This document shows, in pieces, positions 1 through 6,487 of a DNA stretch of 9,981 nt. Under the pieces are notes generated by a model. That model had not been told where the DNA came from. It did not search any database and worked only from the letters and a program-made list of their open reading frames with translations. A program made the translations under genes and the position numbers. Source of the stretch: a bacterium (GTDB lineage: Bacteria; Chlamydiota; Chlamydiia; Chlamydiales; Rhabdochlamydiaceae). Position 1 is the first letter of the stretch, and each line of letters begins with the position of its first letter. The stretch covers positions 1-9,981 of the forward strand of contig JAKAAD010000033.1 in assembly GCA_021802305.1 (NCBI GenBank), given 5' to 3'.

Positions 1-369
1 AGGATTTTTTGTATATTTTCCGTCATTGAACCGATGTTAATGCCTAGAGATGCGCATGCCTTTGATGATGCGTGTTCGCATTTTTGTATGGCGAAGCCTA
101 CAAAATACGATGTAATTTGGAAGGAAAAAAAGATAGCCGGTGCTGCGCAGCGCAAAACAAAACAAGGCTTTTTGCACCAGGGAACGATTTCACTCATCCC
201 TCCTAATATTGACATGCTACAACAAATGCTAAAGCCTGGTACGGAAGTTCTTCGTGCTATGCAAACCTATACGCATGCACTTCTTGAAAAGGGAGCATCA
301 CTGAAAGAAATCAAGGGCGCAAAAAATTTTTTAGCAAAAGAGCTTGTGGCGCATTTGTCTCGGCGGTAA
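1..369 (+). CDS. lplA: Lipoate-protein ligase A-like protein, 3' part only
   Basis: The reading frame is open from the first base of the window to the TAA at 367-369, so this is the C-terminal ~122 residues of a gene that begins upstream. Enzymes of this family (biotin/lipoate ligase fold) activate lipoate or octanoate with ATP and attach it to a lysine of lipoyl domains such as GcvH or the E2 subunits of 2-oxoacid dehydrogenases. The visible signature is an Asp-Val followed by KKIAGAAQRKT (about nt 106-163) and then GFLHQGTISL (about 166-195). This matches the family block with the catalytic lysine, the glycine-rich AQR stretch and the 'LHQG' strand. The ~60 residues after it are helical, as usual for this family. 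The next gene, proS, starts 11 nt downstream, and gcvH, a likely substrate, lies four genes further on in the same apparent operon. Family assignment is fairly firm. Whether it is LplA proper or an octanoyltransferase-like paralogue cannot be decided without the N-terminus. Confidence 0.75.
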   Translation, partial: RIFCIFSVIEPMLMPRDAHAFDDACSHFCMAKPTKYDVIWKEKKIAGAAQRKTKQGFLHQGTISLIPPNIDMLQQMLKPGTEVLRAMQTYTHALLEKGASLKEIKGAKNFLAKELVAHLSRR

Positions 370-380
370 AATGTCTCCAA

Positions 381-1880
381 ATGTCTCAAAAAGAAAAAGC
401 CAAGACGGGGATTGAACCGACTCGTCGCGAAAATTTTCAGGAATGGTATCAGGGTGCTGTGCATGCAGGAGAGCTTGCCGAACATGCTCCCGTGCGCGGG
501 TGCATGGTGATTAAGCCATGGGGTTATGCACTTTGGGAAAATATACAAAAAATCCTCGATGCGCGTTTCAAAGCTACAGGTCATCAAAATGCCTATTTTC
601 CTTTATTGATTCCTCTTAGCTTTTTAGAAAAAGAAGCAAAACATGTCGAGGGGTTCGCGACGGAATGCGCAGTTGTAACGCATCATCGCTTAGAAAAGGG
701 AAAAAAGGGAGAGCTTGTTCCTGCCGGTCCTCTTGAAGAACCTTTGATTGTCCGACCAACGTCCGAAATGATGATTGGATCTCTTTTTTCAAAATGGATT
801 CAGTCCTATCGAGATTTGCCCATTTTGCTCAATCAATGGGCAAATGTCGTGCGATGGGAAATGAGGCCGCGTCTTTTTTTGCGCACGGCAGAATTTCTCT
901 GGCAGGAGGGGCATACGGCCCATGCTTCGGAAAAAGAGGCCCTAGAAGAGACGCTGCGCATGCTCGACTTGTACGTTGACTTCGTGCAAAACACCTTGGC
1001 AATCCCCGTAATTTCTGGAGAGAAAACGGAGAGAGAGCGCTTTCCCGGTGCCGTTGCAACCTATACGCTAGAAGCAATGATGGGCGATGGAAAAGCGCTG
1101 CAATGTGGAACTTCACATTTTCTTGGACAAAATTTTTCCAAGGCGCAAGAGATCCAATTTCGCGATCCTTTAGGGAATGTGCAGCACGCTTGGACGACTT
1201 CTTGGGGATTGACGACCAGGCTCATTGGTGCTCTTGTCATGGTGCACGGCGATGACGATGGACTTCGTTTACCTCCCAAGATTGCCTCTGCCCATGTCGT
1301 TTTGCTTCCGATCATTCACAAAGAGGAATCGCGTGCAGAAGTGCTCTCGTTTTGTCACAAACTTGCACAAGGTCTCAACGCAATGAGATATCGCGAAGGG
1401 CCATTGATTGCTATTGTCGATGAACGAGACGTGCGTGGCGGGGAAAAGACATGGTCTTGGATTAAAAAGGGCATACCCATTCGCATAGAAATCGGTCCAA
1501 GAGATATGGAAGGAGATCGTTTCCCGATCTATCGCAGGGACCTTCCCCATCGCGAAGCAAAGGTTTTCTCAAGAGCAGAAATCCTTTCGCATATACACGA
1601 AGAGCTCGATGGGATCCAAGCGAATTTGTTTCAGCAAGCGGTTGCCTTTCGCGAAGCACACATAAAAAAAATAAAAACCTCTGAGGAATTTGTCGCTTTT
1701 TTTAAAGCGGAGGAAAAAGGATTCGTTGTAGCTCCTTGGGCAGAAGATTCTCAATTAGAAGAAAAAATCAAAGAGGATTTTGGGAGTACGATTCGTTGTC
1801 TTTTAACAGAAGAAGAAAAAAAGTGCATTTTCACAGGGCGTCCCAGCCGAAAGCGCGCGGTGTTTGCAAAGGCGTATTGA
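381..1880 (+). CDS. proS: Prolyl-tRNA synthetase, archaeal/eukaryotic-like type
   Basis: This 499-residue cytosolic class II aminoacyl-tRNA synthetase charges tRNA-Pro with proline. RPTSE lies at residues 125-129. Motif 2 is RWE (158-160) followed by FLRTAEFLWQEGHTAH (166-181). Motif 3 contains R280 and VMVHGDDDGLRLPP (from 286). An anticodon-binding domain starts near 305, and a C-terminal extension ends in FAKAY with a terminal tyrosine (Y499). The length, the EFLWQEGHTAH block and the terminal Tyr are hallmarks of the archaeal/eukaryotic-like (short, 'type 3') ProRS. The bacterial type is about 570 residues and carries an inserted editing domain, for which there is no room here. In the C-terminal zinc region the expected Cys pairs appear as A454/L459 and C482/T485, so only one of four ligands remains. 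The ATG at 381 has no strong Shine-Dalgarno. An ATG at 371 is in another frame. Lies 11 nt after the lipoate ligase and 3 nt before the next gene. Product is certain; the type assignment is very likely. Confidence 0.97.
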   Translation: MSQKEKAKTGIEPTRRENFQEWYQGAVHAGELAEHAPVRGCMVIKPWGYALWENIQKILDARFKATGHQNAYFPLLIPLSFLEKEAKHVEGFATECAVVTHHRLEKGKKGELVPAGPLEEPLIVRPTSEMMIGSLFSKWIQSYRDLPILLNQWANVVRWEMRPRLFLRTAEFLWQEGHTAHASEKEALEETLRMLDLYVDFVQNTLAIPVISGEKTERERFPGAVATYTLEAMMGDGKALQCGTSHFLGQNFSKAQEIQFRDPLGNVQHAWTTSWGLTTRLIGALVMVHGDDDGLRLPPKIASAHVVLLPIIHKEESRAEVLSFCHKLAQGLNAMRYREGPLIAIVDERDVRGGEKTWSWIKKGIPIRIEIGPRDMEGDRFPIYRRDLPHREAKVFSRAEILSHIHEELDGIQANLFQQAVAFREAHIKKIKTSEEFVAFFKAEEKGFVVAPWAEDSQLEEKIKEDFGSTIRCLLTEEEKKCIFTGRPSRKRAVFAKAY

Positions 1881-1883
1881 CGT

Positions 1884-4097
1884 ATGTTGACGATTCTCCG
1901 CAAGCATCAAAAAATTTTGCTCTTGATTGTATCAATCCTCGTGATTACTTCTTTTGCATTATTTGGAGTCTTTGATGGATTTTCGAGTCAAAATAGCCAA
2001 GCAAATCGCACATTGTGCAAAAGCCTGACGAAGCGTCCCATCAAAGAAGAGGAAGTCATTGCACTTACCCATTTGCTTACGCATTCGCCTTATGCATTGG
2101 GTAGTGAATTTTCCCTTCTTCACGATGGGGTCATCGAGCGCGATTTTCTCGCTTCAGGGTTAGGAAAGATTTTAGCTGAAAAATACCAAGATGAGCTGCG
2201 AGAAGAGATGGAAAATCGCATCGAAAAACTCCAAAATTTTCAAATGTATGAACATCCCAAAGATCCTCGCATCTCTCTCATTAACATATGGAAACGGTTA
2301 GCGCCGGGGTTGTTCAACTCATTTCAAGAGCTGATGCGACAGACAAAAGGTGCAACAGATAGCTTCTCTCAGCTTGTTAATCTCTATATGCATGCGATGC
2401 ATTGCCCGGCAGAGCGAGCAAGAAGGGCTCTTTTTGCAGAACAAGAACGGTTGCGCTCTGAGGCAGATCCAGCGCTTGCATATGCACAACTTTCACCTGC
2501 AGGTTTTTCTTCTTATGTAGATTGGTTTGGATCAAAATGGTTACATATTGTGAGTCAAACCATTTTGAATATGGCGGATGTTGCTGAACAGCAGGGGATC
2601 AAAGTAAGTAGAAAAGAGGCAAAGCGAGATCTCTATCGTCATTTTTCTATCAATGTTGCGCAAATTCAACATGCAGAACGAGATCAGGTCATTCGGGAAT
2701 TTCACAATGCATGTTGGCAATTGGGGCTTCATGAGCAGCTCCTCATAAAAAGCTGGCGCAAGGTTCTTTTGTTTCGAAAATTGTTAGAGAATGTTGCAGA
2801 GGGTGTATTTCTCGAAGGTCTGCCATATGCACAGTTTTCTGCTTATGCGAATGAGAGTGCACATGTGGAGTTGTATTCACTTTTAAATCCGATGCCTTTT
2901 TCCGATCTTTTGGGACTTGCCAGGTGGCAAATATACCAAGAGGCCATTGCTGATTCTGATCTATTTACCATTTCCTTGTCGCCCACCCCCATTGCTTTTT
3001 CCAAGATAGAGCAGAAATATCCCTCACTGATCGCGCAAGCTTATGAGATCACCTATGCGGAAGTTCCATGGGAAAGCGTTGCTTGTGCATTTAGCTTAAA
3101 AGAGATGTGGCAATGGGCGAGCGAAGAGATCCATTGGGAGAAACTGCTCTCTCAGTTTCCAGAATTAAAAGATAAAAATGCCAAGACTTTGCAAGAACGA
3201 TTTCGCCTTCTTGCGGAATGGGATGCAAAGGAGCGCTTTGCCATCGATAGGGCCATTCAACGTGCTATGTTGGAAAAGAGCGGAAACATTGAACGTGCAC
3301 TCGATGCTGCTCCTCTAAAAAAGGCGACACTTCTCTTTGGCGAGGGGACGAGCATACACCCCTTTTCCGGAATCGCGGATTCTTCTGCAATTATTGATCT
3401 TTTACACCAAACAAGTCGGGATGCATCGCACTGTTTTAGTTTTGATGGAGATGTCTATTATCGCCTTGCAGCAAAGGATACAACGAGTACGAGGCGCGTA
3501 CTTCACTTTCAAGAAGCTGAGTCTTTGCTCGATCAATGGTTGGAACAAAAACTTGAAGAAGCTTATCCTGTGATGCGCAAGAGAGATCCTCTTCAGTTTC
3601 GCACAGCGATGGGAACTGAGCGTCCCATCAAAGAAGTCAAGCAAGAATTTGTACGCCTCCTATTTGCGCCGCTTTTAGAACGCATTGAAGAAGAATACAA
3701 GCGCTCTCATGAATTTCTTCCGGGAGAGACGCTAAAACTTCCCTCTACTTTTTACGTGCGATACTATGCTCTATCTCAATTGCAAGCAGCACGCGATGCG
3801 TTGCTACAGAAAAAGGAGCCTACCCATTTGCTTAAACAAGAAATTCTCGATATATCTCGAAAAGAGGGAGCGCTCTATCAGGAAGGGATGCGCGAGGATA
3901 CATCTTGGTCTCGTGTCGTACATGATCCTGAAAGGGGGCTTGTCTTTTTCCGCGTTTTGGAAAGAAAGCAGGGGAAGCGCGAAGTACACAAAGGAGCGCT
4001 GCTCGTGCGTAAATCTCTCCAAGATGATGCAAAGCGCGAGTGGGCAAGGCTTCTCATAGAAGAGATGACGAAACATGGTGCGATTGCCTCATTGTGA
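1884..4097 (+). CDS. Membrane-anchored PpiD/SurA-N-like protein, no visible isomerase domain
   Basis: This 737-residue protein starts with a short basic segment (residues 1-10, several Lys/Arg/His) and a hydrophobic helix at about 11-29 ending in FALFGVFDGF, followed by a very long hydrophilic, Glu/Lys/Gln-rich, largely helical region. The start resembles PpiD-type periplasmic foldases (SurA N-terminal family), which have one N-terminal anchor and chaperone helices outside the inner membrane. The phrase GLVFFRVLER near the C-terminus also resembles the end of such proteins. I cannot find a parvulin-type isomerase domain, so catalytic activity should not be assumed. If the resemblance is real, it probably assists folding of exported or outer-membrane proteins. 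The ATG follows the proS stop by 3 nt, with AAAGG at 1868-1872 as a modest ribosome binding site, implying co-translation. The last 23 nt overlap the next gene. A perfect 11-bp inverted repeat sits inside the coding region at 2532-2568. That it is a real gene is near certain; the functional call is tentative. Confidence 0.6.
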   Translation: MLTILRKHQKILLLIVSILVITSFALFGVFDGFSSQNSQANRTLCKSLTKRPIKEEEVIALTHLLTHSPYALGSEFSLLHDGVIERDFLASGLGKILAEKYQDELREEMENRIEKLQNFQMYEHPKDPRISLINIWKRLAPGLFNSFQELMRQTKGATDSFSQLVNLYMHAMHCPAERARRALFAEQERLRSEADPALAYAQLSPAGFSSYVDWFGSKWLHIVSQTILNMADVAEQQGIKVSRKEAKRDLYRHFSINVAQIQHAERDQVIREFHNACWQLGLHEQLLIKSWRKVLLFRKLLENVAEGVFLEGLPYAQFSAYANESAHVELYSLLNPMPFSDLLGLARWQIYQEAIADSDLFTISLSPTPIAFSKIEQKYPSLIAQAYEITYAEVPWESVACAFSLKEMWQWASEEIHWEKLLSQFPELKDKNAKTLQERFRLLAEWDAKERFAIDRAIQRAMLEKSGNIERALDAAPLKKATLLFGEGTSIHPFSGIADSSAIIDLLHQTSRDASHCFSFDGDVYYRLAAKDTTSTRRVLHFQEAESLLDQWLEQKLEEAYPVMRKRDPLQFRTAMGTERPIKEVKQEFVRLLFAPLLERIEEEYKRSHEFLPGETLKLPSTFYVRYYALSQLQAARDALLQKKEPTHLLKQEILDISRKEGALYQEGMREDTSWSRVVHDPERGLVFFRVLERKQGKREVHKGALLVRKSLQDDAKREWARLLIEEMTKHGAIASL
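2532..2568. repeat. Perfect 11-bp inverted repeat inside a coding region
   Basis: TCAAAATGGTT (2532-2542) and its exact reverse complement AACCATTTTGA (2558-2568) flank a 15-nt spacer within the PpiD-like gene. RNA from either strand could form an 11-bp stem. There is no T-run behind it, so it does not look like an intrinsic terminator. It may be chance. Confidence 0.5.
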
Positions 4098-4710
4098 TAT
4101 ACTCAAGTTTATACCGGCGCTTCGTCCGATCCATTTTTTTTCCCTCCACGTAGCGATTCCTTATGTGAAACATAAAAAGAGAGGAAGGAGGCTTCCCCTG
4201 ACAACTTCGCTATTAGATGAAGTACCGTTTGCACAAGTAGATCTTGGATGGAACGAAGAAGAAATAACATGTACAGTGCACGTAGATCACCCCATGGGTC
4301 GTTCTTTTTTTCCTGACTTTTCAAAAGGAGAAGCCATGGAACTCTTTTTTGATACGCGAGATATGAAAACTGCAGGATTTGCTACGCGTTTTTGTCACCA
4401 TTTTCTTCTCTTGCCAGCCGCTGCTCTGAAAGGCAGGGAGATCACCCATTTTCGGACCGAAGATCGCCATCCGCTTTGCGATGCTCAGGAAATAGAAGTT
4501 GTTATTGAAACAAAACCAAATAGCTACACTGTTGAGGCAATTTTTCCGCGCTCTTGCCTTCATGGATTCGATCCAGTATCTTTTGATCGCATGGGATTTG
4601 CTTATTGCATGCACAGCCAAGGAAGAAAGCAGCACTTTAGCATATCTTCCGAAGATGTTTTGATCGCGCAACATCCGAAGTTATGGGCAAGTTTGGAATT
4701 AAAAAAATGA
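4075..4710 (+). CDS. CBM9/DOMON-like domain protein, function unknown
   Basis: A 211-residue protein with no signal peptide or membrane helix that I can see. From about residue 55 it reads as a beta-rich domain: a GWNEEEITCTVHVDHP strand region (58-73), ELFFDTRD (89-96), HHFLLLP (108-114), AIFPRSCLHGFDP (155-167), DRMGFAYCMHS (171-181) and a closing HPKLWASLELKK (200-211). This order (calculated ligand-binding strands, 'E-FFDTRD', 'FP-S', 'R-GF' and a final 'P-LW-L') resembles carbohydrate-binding family 9 and related DOMON-like domains. That suggests ligand binding, not catalysis, but the ligand is unknown. The chosen start overlaps the upstream gene by 23 nt, and the purine-rich AGAAGAGATG upstream (4060-4069) could serve as a ribosome binding site. 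GTG at 4165 is an alternative start. The stop overlaps the gcvH start as ATGA. Real gene: high confidence. Domain resemblance: moderate, recognised by pattern only. Confidence 0.55.
   Translation: MVRLPHCDILKFIPALRPIHFFSLHVAIPYVKHKKRGRRLPLTTSLLDEVPFAQVDLGWNEEEITCTVHVDHPMGRSFFPDFSKGEAMELFFDTRDMKTAGFATRFCHHFLLLPAAALKGREITHFRTEDRHPLCDAQEIEVVIETKPNSYTVEAIFPRSCLHGFDPVSFDRMGFAYCMHSQGRKQHFSISSEDVLIAQHPKLWASLELKK
4701..4710 (+). promoter_or_regulatory. A7 tract with ATGA stop/start overlap between two genes
   Basis: Seven A residues (4701-4707) run into ATGA, in which ATG (4707-4709) starts gcvH and TGA (4708-4710) stops the CBM9-like gene. The 4-nt overlap is the classical arrangement for translational coupling. 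In the upstream frame the tract reads A-AAA-AAA directly before the stop, which is a possible -1 slippage heptamer. Overlap is certain if the gcvH start is right; slippage is only a possibility. Confidence 0.6.
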
Positions 4711-5099
4711 AGCATGTTGAAAAGAATACAAAATATACAGAAACACACGAATGGATTGCTGTGGAAGAAGACGTGGGAACAGTAGGTGTGACAGACATCG
4801 CGCAACGAGAGTTGGGTGAAGTCGTGTACGTAGAATTGCCTGCGATTGGAATGCAAGTACAAGCTGGGCAAGAAGTTGCAGTTCTCGAATCGACGAAAGC
4901 GGCTACGGATATCTATGCTCCTGTGTCGGGGGAAATTCTCCAAGTGAATGCGAAGCTCAAAGAAGAGAGCTCTCTTGTCAATCGAAATGCAGAAAGGGAA
5001 GGTTGGCTTTTTCAGATCAAACTGAAAGATCAGAATGAGCTCAAGAGGCTAATGACCAAAAAGGCATATCTCGATAGCTTAGACCTCTTGCGCAACTAA
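4707..5099 (+). CDS. gcvH: Glycine cleavage system H protein (lipoyl carrier)
   Basis: GcvH is a small soluble lipoyl-domain protein. Its lipoyl arm shuttles the aminomethyl group between the P, T and L proteins, and in several organisms it also acts as a lipoyl relay to other complexes. With the start at 4707 the protein has 130 residues, typical for the family. It contains KYTETHEWI near the N-terminus, VGVTDIAQRELGEVVYVELP, and the lipoylation motif VLESTKAATDIYAPVSGE with the modified lysine at K64, the same position as in E. coli GcvH. A longer in-frame start at 4683 would add eight atypical residues inside the upstream gene, so 4707 is preferred. GGA at 4696-4698 is a weak ribosome binding site, and the ATGA overlap suggests coupling. 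No gcvT or gcvP is visible nearby. The lipoate ligase at the left edge is its likely modifying enzyme. Identification is very secure. Confidence 0.96.
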   Translation: MKHVEKNTKYTETHEWIAVEEDVGTVGVTDIAQRELGEVVYVELPAIGMQVQAGQEVAVLESTKAATDIYAPVSGEILQVNAKLKEESSLVNRNAEREGWLFQIKLKDQNELKRLMTKKAYLDSLDLLRN

Positions 5100-5130
5100 G
5101 GCTTCATCGATGACAAAAGCTTAATTATGC

Positions 5131-5802
5131 ATGAGGTCTCTTGTGTTTCTCCAAAGAATGGCTGATTTTTTCTATCCTCGTTTTTGTTTGCACTGCGATC
5201 GGAAGCTTGTTTCACAATATCGAACATTTTGTCAGATATGCCTGGAACATTTTTCCTTGATTTCTCCCCATGTGCGATGTCCCTATTGTTTCAAAGAAGC
5301 TTGTAGATGCCACCTCTTGCATTTTTCTACAGCCAAACGTCGAGCTGCTCTCTGGATGCGACTTGGAGCTTGTGCTACTTGGATTTCATCGCTAGAAAAA
5401 GGAGAATATGCGCATCTTCCGTCCACCGTAGCATTCATGCAGATGCAGATGGCACTGCTTCAATGGCCGATGCCGGAATGCATTGTTCCATTGCCATTTT
5501 CTCCCTGGAGAAGCTGGAAGAGTGGAGGGAATCTCCCGATTCTCCTTGCAAAACAGTGTGCAAAAAAATTGCAATCTACTTTCGTGCCTGCGCTACGTGT
5601 AGGATGGGATCGATCAGCCTGGGAGATGCAAGGAGATATCAAAGGAACGTGCCTTTTCCGAAAGGGGAAAGAGAAGCAACTCAAAGAAAAAAGAGTTCTC
5701 CTCATTGCACATACTCTGCAAGAGGATCTCCTTTTACAAGCAGAAAATATCATTGCTTCTTCGCATCCCAAAGAGATGTACGTCATCGCCTTGAGCGATT
5801 AG
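5131..5802 (+). CDS. comF: Divergent ComF-family protein with degraded PRTase motif
   Basis: A 223-residue protein with the ComF/amidophosphoribosyltransferase-like layout. FFYPRFCLHCDRKL opens a cysteine-rich region with pairs C19/C22, C34/C37, C50/C53 and C58/C60, which fits one or two zinc sites. A phosphoribosyltransferase-like half follows, with IVPLPFSPWRSWKSGGNLP (118-136) in place of the family's 'VPVPLs..R...RGFNQ' block. ComF proteins take part in DNA uptake/processing in naturally competent bacteria. The hallmark PRPP-binding loop (VDDVxTTGaT) should lie near residues 189-200, but here it reads RVLLIAHTLQEDLL with no acidic pair and no TTG. Phosphoribosyl transfer is therefore unlikely, and a binding or structural role is more plausible. 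It follows gcvH by 31 nt without a terminator and is probably last in the operon. ATG 5131 lacks a clear ribosome binding site; ATG 5158 (Met10, just before ADFFYP) is a reasonable alternative. Family call is good; function is uncertain. Confidence 0.75.
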   Translation: MRSLVFLQRMADFFYPRFCLHCDRKLVSQYRTFCQICLEHFSLISPHVRCPYCFKEACRCHLLHFSTAKRRAALWMRLGACATWISSLEKGEYAHLPSTVAFMQMQMALLQWPMPECIVPLPFSPWRSWKSGGNLPILLAKQCAKKLQSTFVPALRVGWDRSAWEMQGDIKGTCLFRKGKEKQLKEKRVLLIAHTLQEDLLLQAENIIASSHPKEMYVIALSD

Positions 5803-5897
5803 GATGGGTTTGATATATACGCAAATGAACTCAACATTGGTTTTTAGTTACTACGTCGGACTGGCACAACATGGGATGCAACGCTCTATTTTTTTAT

Positions 5898-5926
5898 TTG
5901 ATAATTAAATAAGTGTCTCTTATGCT
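5898..5926 (+). promoter_or_regulatory. Predicted housekeeping sigma promoter for slc1
   Basis: TTGATA (5898-5903, five of six matches to the -35 consensus) and TATGCT (5921-5926, four of six to the -10) are separated by exactly 17 nt of AT-rich sequence. Transcription would start near 5932-5934, giving a leader of about 24 nt that carries the ribosome binding site. The 155-nt gap upstream (5803-5956) is the longest in the window, which supports a separate transcription unit starting here. Confidence 0.65.
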
Positions 5927-5940
5927 TTGAATTGTCCGTT

Positions 5941-5946
5941 AGGAGG
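5941..5946 (+). promoter_or_regulatory. Strong Shine-Dalgarno that fixes the slc1 start
   Basis: A perfect AGGAGG lies 10 nt before ATG 5957. An upstream in-frame ATG at 5927 would place this site inside the coding sequence and add ten residues with no family resemblance, so 5957 is the start. It is the strongest ribosome binding site seen in the window, in keeping with a highly expressed chaperone. Confidence 0.85.
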
Positions 5947-5956
5947 AAATACGTTC

Positions 5957-6481
5957 ATGTCTTTAGAAAATGCGAAACAAAATCTTAAAGAATTTGGTAA
6001 AGAACTTAACCTAGATCTCTCGTTTGATGAAAATAATACCTGCATTTTGGGAATAGATAACACATTTTCTCTTCACCTTACATATGAGCCAAATTCAGAT
6101 CGTCTCTATCTATATTCGCCTATTTTAGATGGATTGCCAAAAGATTCTGCAACAAAACTGCTTCTCTATGAAACATTGCTCGTAGGATCTATGCTCGGTG
6201 GTCAAATGGCCGGAGGAGGAATTGGTGTTGCAGTTCCCGAAGAACTTATTTTAATGCATGCAATCATCGAAATGGGTGCAGGAACAGATGCATCAGGACT
6301 TCGTCGATTCGCTCCTCATTTTGTACATACTGTTGAAGATTGGCGCAAGAAGGTAAAAGCTATTTGTGAAGGAAGACCCATACCAGAATCTACTGCCCCT
6401 CCTGGGGTAGGTGGTCCGCAGCTTCCCAAACCTCCAGAAACACCCCCGGGAAAACCCGGTGGCCAGTTTATCAAGATATAG
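5957..6481 (+). CDS. slc1: Type III secretion chaperone, Slc1-like (CesT/SycE family)
   Basis: This 174-residue acidic protein is a class I (CesT/SycE-like) chaperone. Such chaperones work as dimers in the bacterial cytosol, bind the N-terminal part of effectors and deliver them to the type III secretion sorting platform. In C. trachomatis, Slc1 (CT043) handles early effectors such as Tarp. Recognition rests on the N-terminal NAKQNLKEFGKELNLDLSF, NNTCILGIDNTFSLHLTYE, SDRLYLYSPILDGLP, and especially LLYETLLVGSMLGGQMAGGG followed by IGVAVPEELILMHAI, all of which I recall as nearly colinear with Slc1. A Pro/Gly-rich tail (about residues 138-174) extends past the fold; Slc1 also has a Pro/Gly-rich end. 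It has its own promoter, a strong ribosome binding site and a downstream hairpin, so it is probably transcribed alone. This is the best phylum marker in the window. The effector clients in this organism are unknown. Confidence 0.9.
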   Translation: MSLENAKQNLKEFGKELNLDLSFDENNTCILGIDNTFSLHLTYEPNSDRLYLYSPILDGLPKDSATKLLLYETLLVGSMLGGQMAGGGIGVAVPEELILMHAIIEMGAGTDASGLRRFAPHFVHTVEDWRKKVKAICEGRPIPESTAPPGVGGPQLPKPPETPPGKPGGQFIKI

Positions 6482-6487
6482 AATGTG

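Noticed and set aside
5307..5813. A 168-codon open frame overlapping comF on the same strand
   Set aside because: The product is low-complexity with no family resemblance, while the overlapping comF frame has the zinc-cysteine pattern; it is an out-of-frame shadow.
5880..5896. Seven-T run after comF as an intrinsic terminator
   Set aside because: No stem of useful length precedes it; the operon end remains undefined.
5825..5908. A 27-codon frame (ATG to TAA) in the gap between comF and slc1
   Set aside because: No ribosome binding site, and it runs into the slc1 promoter; I see no support for translation.
6446..6459. CCGGG-AAAA-CCCGG hairpin near the end of slc1
   Set aside because: It lies inside the proline-rich coding tail and has no T-run; the hairpin at 6488-6516 is the better terminator.
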